A program made the translations under genes and the position numbers. Below, one piece after another: positions 49,757 through 57,508 of a stretch of DNA of 64,000 bases. Within the stretch, counting starts at the first letter, position 1, and every line of letters begins with the position of its first letter. The DNA comes from CAVVTR01 sp963751245 (GTDB taxonomy: Bacteria > Acidobacteriota > Thermoanaerobaculia > Thermoanaerobaculales > Thermoanaerobaculaceae), in the NCBI GenBank assembly GCA_963751245.1, contig CAVVTR010000005.1, positions 62,001-126,000 of the forward strand, written 5' to 3'. The notes under the pieces were generated by a model. It had not been told where the DNA came from. It made no database searches and worked only from the letters and a program-made list of their open reading frames with translations.

Positions 49757-51427
49757 CTAGTACTCGAACGCGCTGCCGCCGATGAACTCGCGCAGGATCG
49801 ACAGGCGCGGCACGCCCTCCTGGAACACCGGCACGAACACGGCGAGGAACTTCAGCAGCCGGTACGCCTCCGTGTACGCGGGATGCTCGCGGGGGACCTC
49901 GAGGAGAAAGCGCTCGGCGTAGATCTTGAGCACGGCCGGCTCGTAGACCAGGGCCGAGTTGAAGATCACGTCGGCCTCCTCCTGGAACGGGAAGATTCCC
50001 CGGGCCTCGCCGCGGCGCACGCCGTCCCACATCTCCAGGGTCCGCATCGCCGAGTGGCCGCGGAACAGGTGGTCGCGCACGATGCGCCGCAGCAGCCGCC
50101 CGTCGGAGGTGAAGATGCGGTTGTGGTCGTCCAGGGTGAGCTGGGTGAGCGCCGAGATGAAGACCTTGAACTTCGTCGCCGCGGGCACGGAGGCGGTGAG
50201 CTGGTGGTTGAGGGCGTGGATGCCCTCGACGAGCAGCACCTCGTCGCCGCCCAGGCGCTGCTCGCGGCGGTCCCCGTCCTCGTCTCGCCGGCCGTGGACG
50301 AAGTCGTAGCGTGGCAGCCGGACGCTGTCGCCGCGGAGGAGGGCCGTGAGGTGGGCGTTGAAGAGCTCCAGGTCGAGGGCCTCGAGGGCCTCGTAGTCGG
50401 GCCTTCCGTCCGCGCCCAGCGGGGTGCGCTCGCGGTCGACGAAGTAGTTGTCCAGGGACAGGCCCACGGGGCGGATACCGTTGACGCGGAGCTGGATCCC
50501 CAGGCGCTTGATGAACGTGGTCTTGCCCGACGCCGAGGGGCCGGAGACCAGGACCAGCCGGGCCGAGGCGCTGCGCGCGGCGATCATGTCCGCGATGGCC
50601 GCGATCTTCTTCTCGTGGAAGCCCTCCATGATGCGGATGACCTCCGAGATGCCGCCGGACAGGCACAGGGCGTTGAGGGAGCCGACGTGGGCCACGCCCA
50701 GCTGCTCGTTCCACCGGCGGGTCTCGCGGTAGGTGGCGAAGAGCTTGGGCTGCGGCGTCAGGGGAGGGAGCCGGCCGGGGTCGCCGTTGCGGGCGAAGCG
50801 CAGGAGCAGGCCGTCCTCGTACGGGACCACGGCGAAGCCGGCCACCCGGCCCGCCGAGGGCGCCACCGGGCCGTGGGCGATGTCCACGAAGGAGCCCAGG
50901 CTGACCAGGTGCACGGTGGAGGACCGGTGGGTGGCGAGGAGCTCCAGCTTGGAGCGATCGCCGGCGGCGCGGAAGATCGCCTCCGCCTCCTCCAGGGTGG
51001 CGCTGCGCCGCTCGAACGGCAGGTCCTCCTCGCACATCTGCCGGGCGCGCTCCGCAACGGCGCGGACGATCTCGGGCGTGAGCTGGATCTCGTTGTGCCA
51101 GCTGAAGAAGTAGCCGCCGCCGAGGGACTGTCCGACGACCAGCCGGGCCTCGGGGTGGAGCTCGCGGGCGGCCGCCAACAGCACGATGGCCGCGCTGCGC
51201 CGCGCCACCGCCTCCCCCTCCCGGGAGCCGGCCCCGACCGCCTCCAGCGCCACCTCCAGGCCGCGGAGGGGGAAGTCCAGCGACACCAGGCGGCGGTTCA
51301 CCAGCGCCGCGATGACGCCCTTCCGCGGGCCGCCGTCGAGACCGGCGAGGAAGTCCGCCACCCGCGTACCCGCCGCGACCCGATGCTGCCGGCCGCCGAA
51401 ACTGACCTTCACGAGGGAAGCACCCAC
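49757..51427 (-). CDS. TGS- and ThrRS-editing-like domain fused to a uridine kinase-like nucleoside kinase
   Basis: 556 residues. N-terminal TGS-like domain (3-65), then a threonyl-tRNA-synthetase second-domain look-alike (HPEARLVVGQSLGGGYFFSW, 91-110; DLPFERRSATLEEAEAIF), then a phosphoribulokinase/uridine kinase domain with P-loop GPSASGKTT (296-304), SLDNYFVDRERTPLG, DYEALEALDLELF and LLVEGIHALN. This fusion is a recognised nucleoside kinase family; its natural substrate is uncertain (uridine/cytidine-like is the usual annotation). Start at GTG 51427 has GGAGG five bases upstream. The tandem repeat abuts its stop codon. Confidence 0.85.
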   Translation of the reverse strand: MGASLVKVSFGGRQHRVAAGTRVADFLAGLDGGPRKGVIAALVNRRLVSLDFPLRGLEVALEAVGAGSREGEAVARRSAAIVLLAAARELHPEARLVVGQSLGGGYFFSWHNEIQLTPEIVRAVAERARQMCEEDLPFERRSATLEEAEAIFRAAGDRSKLELLATHRSSTVHLVSLGSFVDIAHGPVAPSAGRVAGFAVVPYEDGLLLRFARNGDPGRLPPLTPQPKLFATYRETRRWNEQLGVAHVGSLNALCLSGGISEVIRIMEGFHEKKIAAIADMIAARSASARLVLVSGPSASGKTTFIKRLGIQLRVNGIRPVGLSLDNYFVDRERTPLGADGRPDYEALEALDLELFNAHLTALLRGDSVRLPRYDFVHGRRDEDGDRREQRLGGDEVLLVEGIHALNHQLTASVPAATKFKVFISALTQLTLDDHNRIFTSDGRLLRRIVRDHLFRGHSAMRTLEMWDGVRRGEARGIFPFQEEADVIFNSALVYEPAVLKIYAERFLLEVPREHPAYTEAYRLLKFLAVFVPVFQEGVPRLSILREFIGGSAFEY

Positions 51428-51444
51428 GTGCACCTCCGCCGCCG

Positions 51445-51450
51445 ATTGTA
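51445..51450 (-). promoter_or_regulatory. -10 box of the nucleoside kinase gene
   Basis: TACAAT on the minus strand, 17 nt before the GTG at 51427, giving a leader of about 10 nt that just contains the GGAGG ribosome site. Not leaderless. Confidence 0.5.
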
Positions 51451-51551
51451 GGGCAGGCGGGTGCCCGTCCGGGAAGCGGCCGCGCTCCGGCGGCGTTGTA
51501 GGAGCCTGTCGGGGGCCGGGCGGTCGTCGGGCCCGGGGCGAGGGGAGACAC

Positions 51552-52493
51552 GTGACGGCAAGCCAGTACAAGGCCCGGGTGCAGGAGGCCATCGAGAAGG
51601 TCACGCGCCGGGTCGAGGACCGCGGCGAGCCGCTGTTCCACGGCGGCGAGGCGCCGCTCCCCCAGAAGCGCGAGGTGATCGGCATTCTCAGGGGGCTTCA
51701 GGAGGTCATCTACCCGGGCTACTTCGGCGAGCAGGAGCTGTACCGGGACTACCTTCGCGGCCACCTCGGCGACCAGCTGTACTCGCTGTCGAAGCGCCTC
51801 GAGCGCGAGGTGGCGAAGGCGCTGGCCGCCGCCTGCCGGCTGCCCGGAGGGCGGACGCTGCCGGCGCCCCGAGGGGATTCCCAGGAGGTGGTGGCGGTCT
51901 TCCTGGAGCGCCTCCCCGAGGTGATGGACCTCGTCGCCGAGGACGTGGTGGCGGCCTTCGATGGCGACCCCGCGGCCACCTGCCTCGAGGAGCTCATCCT
52001 CGCCTACCCGGGCGTCAAGGCGGTCTTCACCTACCGCATCGCCAACCTGCTCCACGGTCTCGGTGTGCCCCTCGTGCCCCGGGTCATGACCGAGTTCGCC
52101 CACAACGAGACCGGTGTGGACATCCACCCCGGCGCCGCCATCGGCCGCCGCTTCTTCATCGACCATGGCACCGGCGTGGTGGTGGGCGAGACCACCGTGA
52201 TCGGCGACCGCGTCAAGCTCTACCAGGGGGTGACCCTGGGAGCGCTGTCGCTGCCGCGGGACACCACCGGCGCTTTCCTCCGCGGCGTCAAGCGCCACCC
52301 CACCCTGGAGGACGACGTGGTGGTCTACGCCGGCGCCACCATCCTCGGGGGGGACACCGTGGTGGGGAGGGGCTCGGTGATCGGGGGCAACGTGTGGCTC
52401 ACGACCTCCGTGCCCGCCGACTCGAGGGTGATCCTCTCCCGCGAGAAGCTGGCCTACGAGATCACCACCCGGACCCCATCCGGCGCGCGTTGA
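51552..52493 (+). CDS. cysE: Serine O-acetyltransferase
   Basis: Acetylates L-serine with acetyl-CoA as the first step of cysteine synthesis. 313 residues: long helical N-terminus (about 1-165), then the left-handed beta-helix hexapeptide domain with FAHNETGVDIHPGAAIGRRFFIDHGTG-type repeats (active-site Asp/His in IDHG), VVGETTVIGDRVKLYQGVTLG and GAGATILGG-like coils (YAGATILGGDTVVGRG). The long N-terminus fits the EpsC-type branch. GTG start with AGGGGAG. No cysK nearby. Confidence 0.9.
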   Translation: MTASQYKARVQEAIEKVTRRVEDRGEPLFHGGEAPLPQKREVIGILRGLQEVIYPGYFGEQELYRDYLRGHLGDQLYSLSKRLEREVAKALAAACRLPGGRTLPAPRGDSQEVVAVFLERLPEVMDLVAEDVVAAFDGDPAATCLEELILAYPGVKAVFTYRIANLLHGLGVPLVPRVMTEFAHNETGVDIHPGAAIGRRFFIDHGTGVVVGETTVIGDRVKLYQGVTLGALSLPRDTTGAFLRGVKRHPTLEDDVVVYAGATILGGDTVVGRGSVIGGNVWLTTSVPADSRVILSREKLAYEITTRTPSGAR

Positions 52494-52519
52494 CCGTCCC
52501 GGGGGGCGTTTGCTAGTTT
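52490..52519 (+). promoter_or_regulatory. lolA promoter, leaderless
   Basis: TTGACC (52490-52495, overlapping the cysE stop), 18-nt spacer, TAGTTT (52514-52519), then 7 nt to the ATG at 52527. The presence of a -35 element makes leaderless initiation more believable here. Confidence 0.6.
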
Positions 52520-52526
52520 GTCCGCC

Positions 52527-53225
52527 ATGCCGCGACGCACCGTGTGTGCGCTGATCGCCCTCCTCGTCAGCGCTTCCGCCTTCTCCCAGGGGCCAGGCCT
52601 CGACAAGCTTCCCCCCGCCGAGAAGCTCGCCGCGCTGCTCCAGCAGTTCGGCCGCTTCCAGAAGGGGCTGAAGACCCTCCAGGCCGACTTCGTCCAGACG
52701 AGGAAGAGCAGCCTCCTCGCCCACGAGAGCGTCTCCCGGGGGAGGCTCTTCTTCGAGGCCCCCGACCGGATCCGCTGGGAGTACGGCTCCCCGCTGCGGA
52801 TGACGGTCCTGATCGCCAACGGGGTCGCCATCACGTACCGGCCCGAGGAGAAGCGGGCGGAGCGCGTCGAGGTGGGCCGGATGCAGCAGCGGGTGTTCCA
52901 CTTCCTCTCCGCCGGGGACCCCATCGACGAGCTCAAGCGCTACTTCTCGATCACCTTCAAGGATCCGGGTCCGCCCGGCAACTACGAGCTCATCCTCGAT
53001 CCCACGTCGCACCACATCCGCAAGCGCCTCGAGAGCCTCTCCATCGAGATCGACCGGACGGGGCTGCTGCCCGTAGGTGTCTCGTGGGTGCAGCACGACG
53101 GCGACAGCCTCTCGTACGCCTTCAGCCACATCGTGGTCGACGAGAAGCTGCCCTCGGGGATCTTCACCCTGGACCTGCCGCCCGACGTCCACGTGGTCGA
53201 GCTGCGCCTGGGCGCCGGTGAGTAG
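52527..53225 (+). CDS. LolA-like outer-membrane lipoprotein carrier protein
   Basis: 232 residues with a signal peptide (ALIALLVSASAFSQ). The body shows the LolA pattern: a helix, LKTLQADFVQTRKSSLLAHESVSRGRLFFEAPDRIRWEYGSP, IANGVAITYRPEEKRAE and a closing IFTLDLPPDVHVVEL. LolA shuttles lipoproteins across the periplasm, which fits lgt/lspA elsewhere in the window; related LolA-fold proteins (for example RseB- or acyltransferase-associated ones) are the alternative. Stop overlaps the tgt GTG start. Confidence 0.85.
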   Translation: MPRRTVCALIALLVSASAFSQGPGLDKLPPAEKLAALLQQFGRFQKGLKTLQADFVQTRKSSLLAHESVSRGRLFFEAPDRIRWEYGSPLRMTVLIANGVAITYRPEEKRAERVEVGRMQQRVFHFLSAGDPIDELKRYFSITFKDPGPPGNYELILDPTSHHIRKRLESLSIEIDRTGLLPVGVSWVQHDGDSLSYAFSHIVVDEKLPSGIFTLDLPPDVHVVELRLGAGE

Positions 53226-54345
53226 CGCCACCGGCGCCTTCCGGATCGTCGCCGCCGACCCTTGCGGTGCCCGGGCCGCGGAGCTGGTCACCGCCCACGG
53301 CGTGGTGCGCACCCCGGCGTTCATGCCGGTGGGCACCGCGGCCAGCGTCAAGGGGCTGGCGCCGTGGGAGCTGGAGCGCCTCGCCCCCGAGATGGTGCTC
53401 GCGAACACCTACCACCTGCTGCTCCGCCCCGGAGTGGACACCGTCGAGCGGCTGGGGGGGCTGCACCGCTTCATGGGGTGGAACGGCCCGATCCTCACCG
53501 ACTCGGGGGGGTTTCAGGTGTTCTCGCTGGCGGCCCGGCGGCGGGTCGAGGAGGATGGGGTCACGTTCCGCTCCCACATCGACGGCAGCGAGCTCCGCCT
53601 CACGCCGGAGAGCTGCGTGGAGACGCAGCGCCGGTTGGGCGTGGACGTCGCCATGGCGCTGGACGTTTGTCCGGCGCTGCCGGCCACCGCGGAGGACCTG
53701 GAGCGCGCCGTGGCCGTCACCGGGCGCTGGGCGGTCCGCTGCCGGCGGGCGCTGCCTCCCGGCGGCGACACGCTGCTGTTCGGCATCGTCCAGGGCGGGC
53801 TCGACGCGGCCCTGCGACGGCGCGCCGCCGAGGGGCTCGCCCCTCTGGGCTTCGACGGCCACGCCCTCGGGGGGTTCTCCGTGGGGGAGCCGCCCGAGGC
53901 CATGTGGGAGGGGGTGGCGGCCGCCGCCCCCGTGCTGCCCGCGGACCGGCCCCGCTACCTCATGGGCGTCGGCACGCCCCGTGACATCGTCAACGCCGTG
54001 GCGGCTGGGATCGACCTGTTCGACTGCGTGATCCCCACCCGAAACGCGCGCAACGGCCTGCTGCACACCTCCCGCGGACCGGTGGTGCTCAAGCACGCCC
54101 GCTGGCGCGACGCCGACGAGCCGCCGGACCCCGGCTGCGGCTGCCCCACCTGCCGCCGCTGCTCGATGGCGTACCTCCGTCACCTCTACGTGGCCCGGGA
54201 GGCAGCCGTGGTGGTCCTGGCGACGGTGCACAACCTTCACTTCTACTTGTCCTTGATGCAACGCATCCGGTGGGCTATCATCAACGGCCACTTTTCGGCG
54301 AGCCGGCTCTCGATGACAGAGGTGCCGGAACAGGCCGGGGTGTAG
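53218..54345 (+). CDS. tgt: Queuine tRNA-ribosyltransferase
   Basis: Exchanges guanine 34 of GUN-anticodon tRNAs for preQ1. 375 residues: substrate loop NTYHLLLRPG, catalytic Asp in ILTDSGGFQVFSL, GGFSVGEP, YLMGVGTP, nucleophile Asp in DLFDCVIPTRNARNG, and the zinc site CGCPTCRRC...H. The usual DEC(T/P) segment near residue 150 reads DVCP here, a small deviation. GTG at 53218 overlaps the lolA stop by 8 nt. Leads into yajC-secD-secF, the common tgt-yajC order. Confidence 0.95.
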   Translation: MSSATGAFRIVAADPCGARAAELVTAHGVVRTPAFMPVGTAASVKGLAPWELERLAPEMVLANTYHLLLRPGVDTVERLGGLHRFMGWNGPILTDSGGFQVFSLAARRRVEEDGVTFRSHIDGSELRLTPESCVETQRRLGVDVAMALDVCPALPATAEDLERAVAVTGRWAVRCRRALPPGGDTLLFGIVQGGLDAALRRRAAEGLAPLGFDGHALGGFSVGEPPEAMWEGVAAAAPVLPADRPRYLMGVGTPRDIVNAVAAGIDLFDCVIPTRNARNGLLHTSRGPVVLKHARWRDADEPPDPGCGCPTCRRCSMAYLRHLYVAREAAVVVLATVHNLHFYLSLMQRIRWAIINGHFSASRLSMTEVPEQAGV

Positions 54346-54354
54346 GAGGCTTTC

Positions 54355-54660
54355 ATGTCCGGACAACAGACGAGCCTGTTCCAGGCGCTGCTGCCGCTGA
54401 TCATCGTCTTCGGCATCTTCTACCTGATGCTGTTCCTGCCGATGCGGCGGCGTCAGAAGAAGCACCAGGAGCTGCTCGCGAAGCTCACCAGGGGTGACCG
54501 GGTCATCACCAACGGGGGGATCTTCGGCACCGTCGTCACCGTCGAGGGGGACACCATCGTCCTCCGCGTCGCCGAGAACGTGAAGCTGCAGGTTGCCCGT
54601 TCGGCCATCGCCGGGCTCGCCAAGGACGCCGGCGAGGTCGAGCTCAAGGCTGGTGAGTAG
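54355..54660 (+). CDS. yajC: Preprotein translocase subunit YajC
   Basis: Small single-span subunit that joins SecDF to SecYEG. 101 residues: membrane helix LLPLIIVFGIFYLMLFLPM, RRRQKKHQELLAKLTRGDRVITNGGIFGTVV, and EGDTIVLRVAENVKLQVARSAIAGL, all canonical. AGGAGG lies just before the ATG. It lies between tgt and secD with 9-13 nt gaps. Confidence 0.96.
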   Translation: MSGQQTSLFQALLPLIIVFGIFYLMLFLPMRRRQKKHQELLAKLTRGDRVITNGGIFGTVVTVEGDTIVLRVAENVKLQVARSAIAGLAKDAGEVELKAGE

Positions 54661-54673
54661 GTAGGGAGGATCC

Positions 54674-56233
54674 ATGAAGCGCAACATGACCTGGCGCTGG
54701 GTGCTGATCGGACTGGTGACGGCAGCGGCCGTCTTCTACTTGTGGCCGCCCAGCAAGAAGATCCATCTCGGCCTCGACCTCAAGGGCGGCATCCACCTCG
54801 TGCTCCAGGTCAACACCCAGGACGCGGTGCGGGCCGAGGTCGACGACGCCATGGCGCGGATTCGCGGCGACCTCACCGACAAGGGCTTCGCCCCGGCGGC
54901 GCTCGATCGTCTGGCGAGCGGCGACGGCTTCGACCTCCGGCCGGCCGCCAACACCTCGCCGGAGGTGCTGAACAAGATCATCGACGACCGCCTGCCCGAC
55001 TTCACGGTCAACCGCGGCCCCACCATCGTGGCCACCCTGAAGCCGCAGATCGTCCGCAACGTCAAGGACCTCGCGGTGCGCCAGGCCCTCGAGACCATCC
55101 GCAACCGCATCGACCAGTTCGGCGTCTCCGAGCCGGTCATCCAGCGCCAGGGCCTGGAGGGCAACCGCATCGTCGTGCAGCTGCCCGGCGTCGACGACCC
55201 GGCCCGCGTGAAGAACCTCATCCGCGCCACCGCCTTCCTCGAGATCAAGCCGGTGGTGAGCGTGGCGCCGACCCGCGAGGCGCTGCTCGCCTCCACCGGC
55301 GGCACGGTCCCCGAGGGTGACGAGGTGGTCCCCGGCGACGTGGAGGACATGGAGGGCCGGGTCACCGGCAAGGAGTACTACCTCCTCAGGAGGGCCTCCG
55401 TGGTGACCGGCCGCGACCTGCGCAACGCCCGCCGCAGCCAGGACGAGTACGGTCAGCCGGCGGTGTCCTTCACCCTCAACCCGGACGGCGCGAAGAAGTT
55501 CGGCGCCTACACCTCCGCCCACATCGGCGACCGCATGGCCATCGTGCTTGACAACAAGGTGCGGTCCGCCCCGGTGATCCGCGGCGCCATCTCGGACTCG
55601 GGCATCATCCAGGGCAACTTCAGCATCCAGGGTGCCGAGGACCTCGCACTGGTGCTCCGCGCCGGCGCGCTGCCCGCCTCGCTGACCTACCTCGAGGAGC
55701 GGACGGTGGGCCCGAGCCTGGGCCACGATTCCGTGGTCCGCGGCCTGCGCGCCGCCCTGGTGGGGCTCGCCCTGGTCATCGTGTTCATGCTCATCTACTA
55801 CAAGGGCGCGGGCGTCAACGCCGACGTGGCGCTGATCCTCAACGCCGTACTGCTGCTGGGGGCCATGGCCGCTCTCAAGGCCACCCTGACGCTGCCCGGC
55901 ATCGCCGGCATCATCCTCACCATCGGCATGGCGGTGGACGCCAACGTGCTGATCTTCGAGCGTATCCGCGAGGAGCTCGACCTCGGCAAGACCGTGCGCA
56001 GCGCGGTGGATCTCGGATTCTCGCGGGCCTTCGCGACCATCGTCGACTCCAACCTGACGACGCTGATCGCGGCGCTCTTCCTCTTCCAGTTCGGGACCGG
56101 ACCGATCAAGGGGTTCGCCGTCACGCTCTCCCTCGGCATCCTGATCTCGATGTTCACTGCGGTGTTCGCGTCGCGCACCATCTTCGAGACGGTGCTGTCC
56201 CGTCGCACCCGCAACACCTCTTTGTCGATCTAG
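54674..56233 (+). CDS. secD: Protein translocase subunit SecD
   Basis: Proton-driven RND-type partner of SecYEG. 519 residues: first helix, then D1 motif HLGLDLKGGIHLVLQV, periplasmic P1 domain (TIRNRIDQFGVSEPVIQRQG, RIVVQLPGVDDPARVKNLI, and the head domain QPAVSFTLNPDGAKKF), then five more helices with D5 motif AGIILTIGMAVDANVLIFERIREEL. ATG with TAGGGAGGA upstream. Co-transcribed with secF 9 nt later. Confidence 0.97.
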   Translation: MKRNMTWRWVLIGLVTAAAVFYLWPPSKKIHLGLDLKGGIHLVLQVNTQDAVRAEVDDAMARIRGDLTDKGFAPAALDRLASGDGFDLRPAANTSPEVLNKIIDDRLPDFTVNRGPTIVATLKPQIVRNVKDLAVRQALETIRNRIDQFGVSEPVIQRQGLEGNRIVVQLPGVDDPARVKNLIRATAFLEIKPVVSVAPTREALLASTGGTVPEGDEVVPGDVEDMEGRVTGKEYYLLRRASVVTGRDLRNARRSQDEYGQPAVSFTLNPDGAKKFGAYTSAHIGDRMAIVLDNKVRSAPVIRGAISDSGIIQGNFSIQGAEDLALVLRAGALPASLTYLEERTVGPSLGHDSVVRGLRAALVGLALVIVFMLIYYKGAGVNADVALILNAVLLLGAMAALKATLTLPGIAGIILTIGMAVDANVLIFERIREELDLGKTVRSAVDLGFSRAFATIVDSNLTTLIAALFLFQFGTGPIKGFAVTLSLGILISMFTAVFASRTIFETVLSRRTRNTSLSI

Positions 56234-56242
56234 GGGGAGCCG

Positions 56243-57406
56243 ATGCGCCTCTTGTCGAACACGCACATTCCTTTCCTGAAGTACAAGTGGTACTGGATCG
56301 GGCTGTCCCTGACCCTGATCGCCGTCGGGGTCGGGAGCATCGCCCTCGGTCCGGGCCTCAAGCTGGGCATCGACTTCTCGGGCGGTACGCAGCTCACCCT
56401 GAAGTTCGTCCAGGAGCCCGACCAGGCCAAGCTGCGCCGGGTGCTGGAGTCGACCAAGCTTGGCGAGGTGTCGATCCAGCGCTTCGACGAGCCGGAGCGG
56501 CACGAGTTCCTGGTGCGCGTGCAGAACCCGCAGCGCGAGGGCGACTTCACGCAGGAGATGCTGGACGCCCTGGACAAGGCGTTCAACGACACCACCTCCA
56601 AGGTGCGGCTCAACCTGCAGGGCTCGGATACGCTCCGCGACGAGCTGGTCCAGGCGGACCCCGACCACGTCGGCGGCACCGTCGAGGCGCTGCGGGCCCA
56701 CTACCAGCCCATGGCCGAGGCCATCCTCGCCCTGCGCAAGCAGCTCGGGATCTTCTCCGGCCCCGCCGACCTCGAGCAGGTCAAGGACCTGAGCCCCGCG
56801 GTCAGGACCTACCTCTCCAAGAGCGCGGACTTCGGGGACTTCTCGCTGCTGGGTGCGGACAACGTCGGTCCGCTGGTGGGCCGCGACCTGCGCAACAAGG
56901 CCATGCAGGCCATCCTCTTCTCGCTCATCGGCATGCTCGTCTACATCTGGTTCCGGTTCAAGCTGCCCTACGGCATCGGTGCCGTGAGCGCGCTCTTCCA
57001 CGACGTGCTCATCACGCTGGGGGCGCTGTCGCTGACGCAGAGGGAGATCAACCTCCCCACCATCGCGGCGCTGCTCACCCTGGTCGGCTACTCGGTCAAC
57101 GACACCGTCGTGATCTTCGACCGCATCCGCGAGCGGGCCAAGCTGGAGCGGGGCAAGGGCTTGCCCGACATCATGGACCAGGCCATCAACCAGACGCTGT
57201 CCAGGACCGTGATCACCTCGGGCCTGACCCTGCTGGTGGTGCTGGCGCTGTACCTGTTCGGCGGCGACGTCATCAACACGTTCGCTTTCGTGCTCCTGGT
57301 CGGCATCGTCGTCGGAACCTACTCCTCCATCTACATCGCGTCCCCCATCGCCCTCGGCTTCACCAAGCTGTTCGAGAGGCGCAAGCAGTCGAGGCGCCGT
57401 CGCTGA
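56243..57406 (+). CDS. secF: Protein translocase subunit SecF
   Basis: Partner of SecD. 387 residues: LKLGIDFSGGTQLTLKF near the N-terminus, then a long P1 domain, and helices with GYSVNDTVVIFDRIRE and the SRTVITSGLTLLVVLALYLFGG motif. The periplasmic domain is extended (an insert around 100-185 with QADPDHVGGTVEAL and QLGIFSGPADLEQV) compared with the roughly 300-residue E. coli protein. Followed by a strong terminator. Confidence 0.96.
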   Translation: MRLLSNTHIPFLKYKWYWIGLSLTLIAVGVGSIALGPGLKLGIDFSGGTQLTLKFVQEPDQAKLRRVLESTKLGEVSIQRFDEPERHEFLVRVQNPQREGDFTQEMLDALDKAFNDTTSKVRLNLQGSDTLRDELVQADPDHVGGTVEALRAHYQPMAEAILALRKQLGIFSGPADLEQVKDLSPAVRTYLSKSADFGDFSLLGADNVGPLVGRDLRNKAMQAILFSLIGMLVYIWFRFKLPYGIGAVSALFHDVLITLGALSLTQREINLPTIAALLTLVGYSVNDTVVIFDRIRERAKLERGKGLPDIMDQAINQTLSRTVITSGLTLLVVLALYLFGGDVINTFAFVLLVGIVVGTYSSIYIASPIALGFTKLFERRKQSRRRR

Positions 57407-57435
57407 GGCGGGGATACTCTCCCGGCCGTGCCACC

Positions 57436-57462
57436 GGCGCGGGCCTGCGGGCCCGCGCCTTT
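57436..57462 (+). terminator. Intrinsic terminator of the tgt-yajC-secDF operon
   Basis: Perfect 9-bp stem GGCGCGGGC/GCCCGCGCC with loop CTGCGG, followed by TTTGCCTT. Confidence 0.8.
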
Positions 57463-57496
57463 GCCTTCTACGGCCTTCCGGCGCGGGGCCAGGGGC

Positions 57497-57502
57497 TACA
57501 AT
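57497..57502 (+). promoter_or_regulatory. Putative leaderless -10 box for rel
   Basis: TACAAT, then 6 nt (AGTCAC), then GTG 57509 followed directly by ATG 57512. Either codon could start; the GTG is the one at +1. No Shine-Dalgarno. Confidence 0.65.
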
Positions 57503-57508
57503 AGTCAC

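Noticed and set aside
49593..53408. Long minus-strand open frame spanning the repeat region, the nucleoside kinase and cysE
   Set aside because: It crosses real genes in other frames and includes non-coding repeats; no motifs.
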